Assembly: GCA_003565035.1 (NCBI GenBank)
Contig: PXDP01000457.1
Span: forward strand, 1-7,434
From: PVC group bacterium
Lineage (GTDB): Bacteria > Verrucomicrobiota > Kiritimatiellia > SS1-B-03-39 > UBA6053
Direction: 5' to 3'
DNA: 7,434 bases
Notes under the pieces: generated by a model
What the model was told of the DNA's origin: nothing
The model's input: only the letters and a program-made list of their open reading frames with translations
Databases searched by the model: none
Program-made: the position numbers and the translations under genes
In this document: piece by piece, positions 6,512-7,434 of the stretch
Numbering within the stretch: the first letter of the stretch is position 1
Layout: each line of letters starts with the position of its first letter

Positions 6512-6539
6512 GTATAACAAGAAGCAGAGTTCATCCTTC

Positions 6540-6560
6540 TTTTCCGAAAAAAACGGAAAA
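6540..6560. repeat. A/T-rich hairpin in the 5' region of gene A
   Basis: TTTTCCG (6540-6546), seven As, CGGAAAA (6554-6560) form a perfect 7-bp inverted repeat around a homopolymer loop. Read on the minus strand, it ends at the AGAAGGA ribosome-binding region of gene A, so it could affect initiation. It is not a good terminator: only three G/C pairs and no gene ends into it. Confidence 0.4.
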
Positions 6561-6561
6561 A

Positions 6562-6567
6562 ATTATG
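6562..6567 (-). promoter_or_regulatory. Possible -10 box for gene A
   Basis: CATAAT on the minus strand matches five of six bases of TATAAT and would start a transcript within the adjacent hairpin, about 45 bases before the ATG. No good -35 lies 16-18 bases upstream (GATTTT at 17), so this is only a candidate. Confidence 0.22.
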
Positions 6568-6572
6568 GGGTA

Positions 6573-6601
6573 AATCCGCAAGCCAAAATCCGCAATCCGC
6601 A
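6573..6601. repeat. Short direct-repeat cluster AATCCGCA
   Basis: AATCCGCA occurs at 6573-6580, 6587-6594 and 6594-6601, followed by a further AATC. Short degenerate tandem repeats of this GGATTGC type lie between genes in some PVC-group genomes (recollection, not searched). It separates the gene A 5' region from the CRISPR leader. Confidence 0.55.
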
Positions 6602-6604
6602 ATC

Positions 6605-6785
6605 GTCATAAGTCGTTGCAAACCAACAAAACCAATGTTTGTTGTGTAAATCATTGGATTGCAGTGGTTTTTGCGATGGGTCGGCGTATGTCCGCACGAA
6701 CGTCGCATAATATTCGGGTTTTACCGGGTTGATGTAAAAAAAGGGATCACAAAGTTGTTGACTTCAAGAGCTTACAAGGGCTATA
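6605..6785 (+). promoter_or_regulatory. CRISPR leader region
   Basis: This sequence lies directly upstream of the first repeat and is more AT-rich than the genes. It carries two overlapping inverted repeats, an AT-rich tract (GATGTAAAAAAAGGG near 6731-6745) and the array promoter at its end. It is called the leader because the repeats, read on the plus strand, end in GGATTAAGAC, similar to the 3' handle of many class 1 repeats (GGATTGAAAC), so transcription should run rightwards from here. The leader's left boundary is arbitrary. Confidence 0.65.
6624..6657. repeat. Two overlapping, mutually exclusive inverted repeats in the CRISPR leader
   Basis: CAACAAA (6624-6630) pairs with TTTGTTG (6638-6644) around the loop ACCAATG. 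CCAATG inside that loop (6632-6637) pairs with CATTGG (6652-6657). Both arms are perfect (7 bp and 6 bp), but the two structures cannot form together. They may be protein-binding sites for spacer integration or array regulation. Confidence 0.45.
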
Positions 6786-6787
6786 GT
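6758..6787 (+). promoter_or_regulatory. Sigma70-type promoter of the CRISPR array
   Basis: The -35 TTGACT (6758-6763) and -10 TATAGT (6782-6787) each match five of six consensus bases with an 18-bp spacer. The last two -10 bases are the first two bases of repeat 1, so transcription would begin around 6794 inside that repeat, just before its hairpin stem at 6797-6812. Confidence 0.65.
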
Positions 6788-7434
6788 CCAAACATGCCGC
6801 CCGCGAGGGCGGATTAAGACACGACGAGATTGAGCAACCTGATACAACAATACTGTCCAAACATGCCGCCCGCGAGGGCGGATTAAGACACGGAGAGACC
6901 AGTATATGGACCGAAGTCCATGGTCCAAACATGCCGCCCGCGAGGGCGGATTAAGACACTGGATGCACATCCCCCATGATTCCCTCATCCATGTCCAAAC
7001 ATGCCGCCCGCGAGGGCGGATTAAGACACTCAGAAATACGGTTTTCTTTACATTGTTCATGTCCAAACATGCCGCCCGCGAGGGCGGATTAAGACAACTA
7101 GAGCCTTCACATCGTCGGTGGGGGTGAACGTCCAAACATGCCGCCCGCGAGGGCGGATTAAGACACGGGTGTTCCGCTACGAAAGCCAGTTGGGAGGCGT
7201 CCAAACATGCCGCCCGCGAGGGCGGATTAAGACACCCGAATATTCCCCAATGATCTCGCCCTGATATGTCCAAACATGCCGCCCGCGAGGGCGGATTAAG
7301 ACACTGGTCTGCGGGATGAGGGAGAGGCCAACCCCCGTCCAAACATGCCGCCCGCGAGGGCGGATTAAGACACGCTCTCGACGAACTGGGCGGAGAGAAC
7401 CCCCACGTCCAAACATGCCGCCCGCGAGGGCGGA
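6786..7434 (+). CRISPR. CRISPR array: nine full repeats, a tenth cut by the right edge, nine spacers
   Basis: Repeats start at 6786, 6855, 6923, 6993, 7061, 7130, 7199, 7268, 7337 and 7407 (the last cut after 28 bases). Each begins GTCCAAACATG, contains CCGCCC-GCGA-GGGCGG (6-bp stem, GNRA-type tetraloop) and ends GGATTAAGACA plus C. The first 36 bases are identical in all full copies. Base 37 is C in eight and A in the copy at 7061. Counting 37-bp repeats, the spacers are 32, 31, 33, 31, 32, 32, 32, 32 and 33 bp. No spacer is repeated. Perfect repeats throughout suggest the leader-proximal, recently active end. No cas gene is present; none lies in the 6.5 kb upstream of the leader. Repeat shape and spacer length fit class 1, probably type I, but the subtype is not assigned. 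Minus-strand frames across the array (with the recurring CLNPPSRAACLD) are translation artefacts. Confidence 0.98.

Noticed and set aside
5447..6517. Plus-strand 356-residue frame opposite gene A
   Set aside because: It is Arg/Gln/Pro-rich without signal, domain or ribosome-binding support, while the minus strand shows a signal anchor, coiled coil and coupled junction to gene B.
6540..6560. Rho-independent terminator
   Set aside because: The stem has only three G/C pairs and no gene on either strand ends before it; it lies in the 5' region of gene A.
6747..7416. Minus-strand frames across the CRISPR array with repeated CLNPPSRAACLD or VLIRPRGRHVWT
   Set aside because: They are translations of the CRISPR repeat in different frames, open only because the repeat lacks stops and the spacers happen to be open.
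6786..7434. Assignment to type I-C
   Set aside because: The GGATTAAGAC end resembles I-C repeats, but the repeat is 36-37 bp rather than about 32 and no cas gene is visible, so subtype is left open.

Overview
The window looks like an accessory, defence-flavoured region of a fairly GC-rich bacterium. The lineage is uncertain. DUF4214-like secreted repeat proteins, glycine-zipper membrane proteins and short interspersed direct and inverted repeats between genes fit the PVC group (Verrucomicrobiota, Kiritimatiellota, Planctomycetota), but this is a weak inference. All genes lie on the minus strand and are read from right to left. A CRISPR array at the right edge points the other way.

Layout from the right edge leftwards. 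(1) 6786-7434: a CRISPR array of nine full repeats and one cut repeat. The repeats are 36-37 bp and the spacers 31-33 bp. The array starts immediately after a strong sigma70-type promoter (6758-6787) and runs off the edge. No cas gene is visible. (2) 6512-6785: a 274-bp divergent intergenic region with the CRISPR leader, two overlapping inverted repeats, a short direct-repeat cluster and the 5' region of the first minus-strand gene. (3) 5459-6511: gene A, a membrane-anchored helical protein. (4) 4429-5448: gene B, a secreted protein of about six DUF4214-like helical repeats. (5) 4217-4414: gene C, a 65-residue orphan. (6) 3090-4049: gene D, with a signal peptide, helical repeats and C-terminal membrane segments. 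(7) 1871-3097: gene E, an N-terminally anchored protein with a Gly/Ala-rich hydrophobic hairpin. (8) 627-1841: gene F, with a PcfJ-like C-terminal domain. (9) 1-391: the N-terminus of a type I restriction-modification methyltransferase (HsdM) that continues off the left edge.

Genes A-B-C and D-E-F are tightly packed. The ribosome-binding site of B overlaps the stop of A, E overlaps D by 8 bp, and F follows E by 29 bp with a candidate five-codon coupling ORF in between. They probably form one operon or two consecutive ones. A and E share an architecture and a faint sequence pattern, so they may be distant paralogues. A, B, D and E all carry a signal peptide or membrane anchor, which points to a cell-envelope assembly, with PcfJ-like F as the only clearly soluble large member. 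No known system matches this gene set to my knowledge. Its position between a CRISPR array and a type I R-M operon makes it a candidate uncharacterised defence or envelope module, but location is the only functional evidence.
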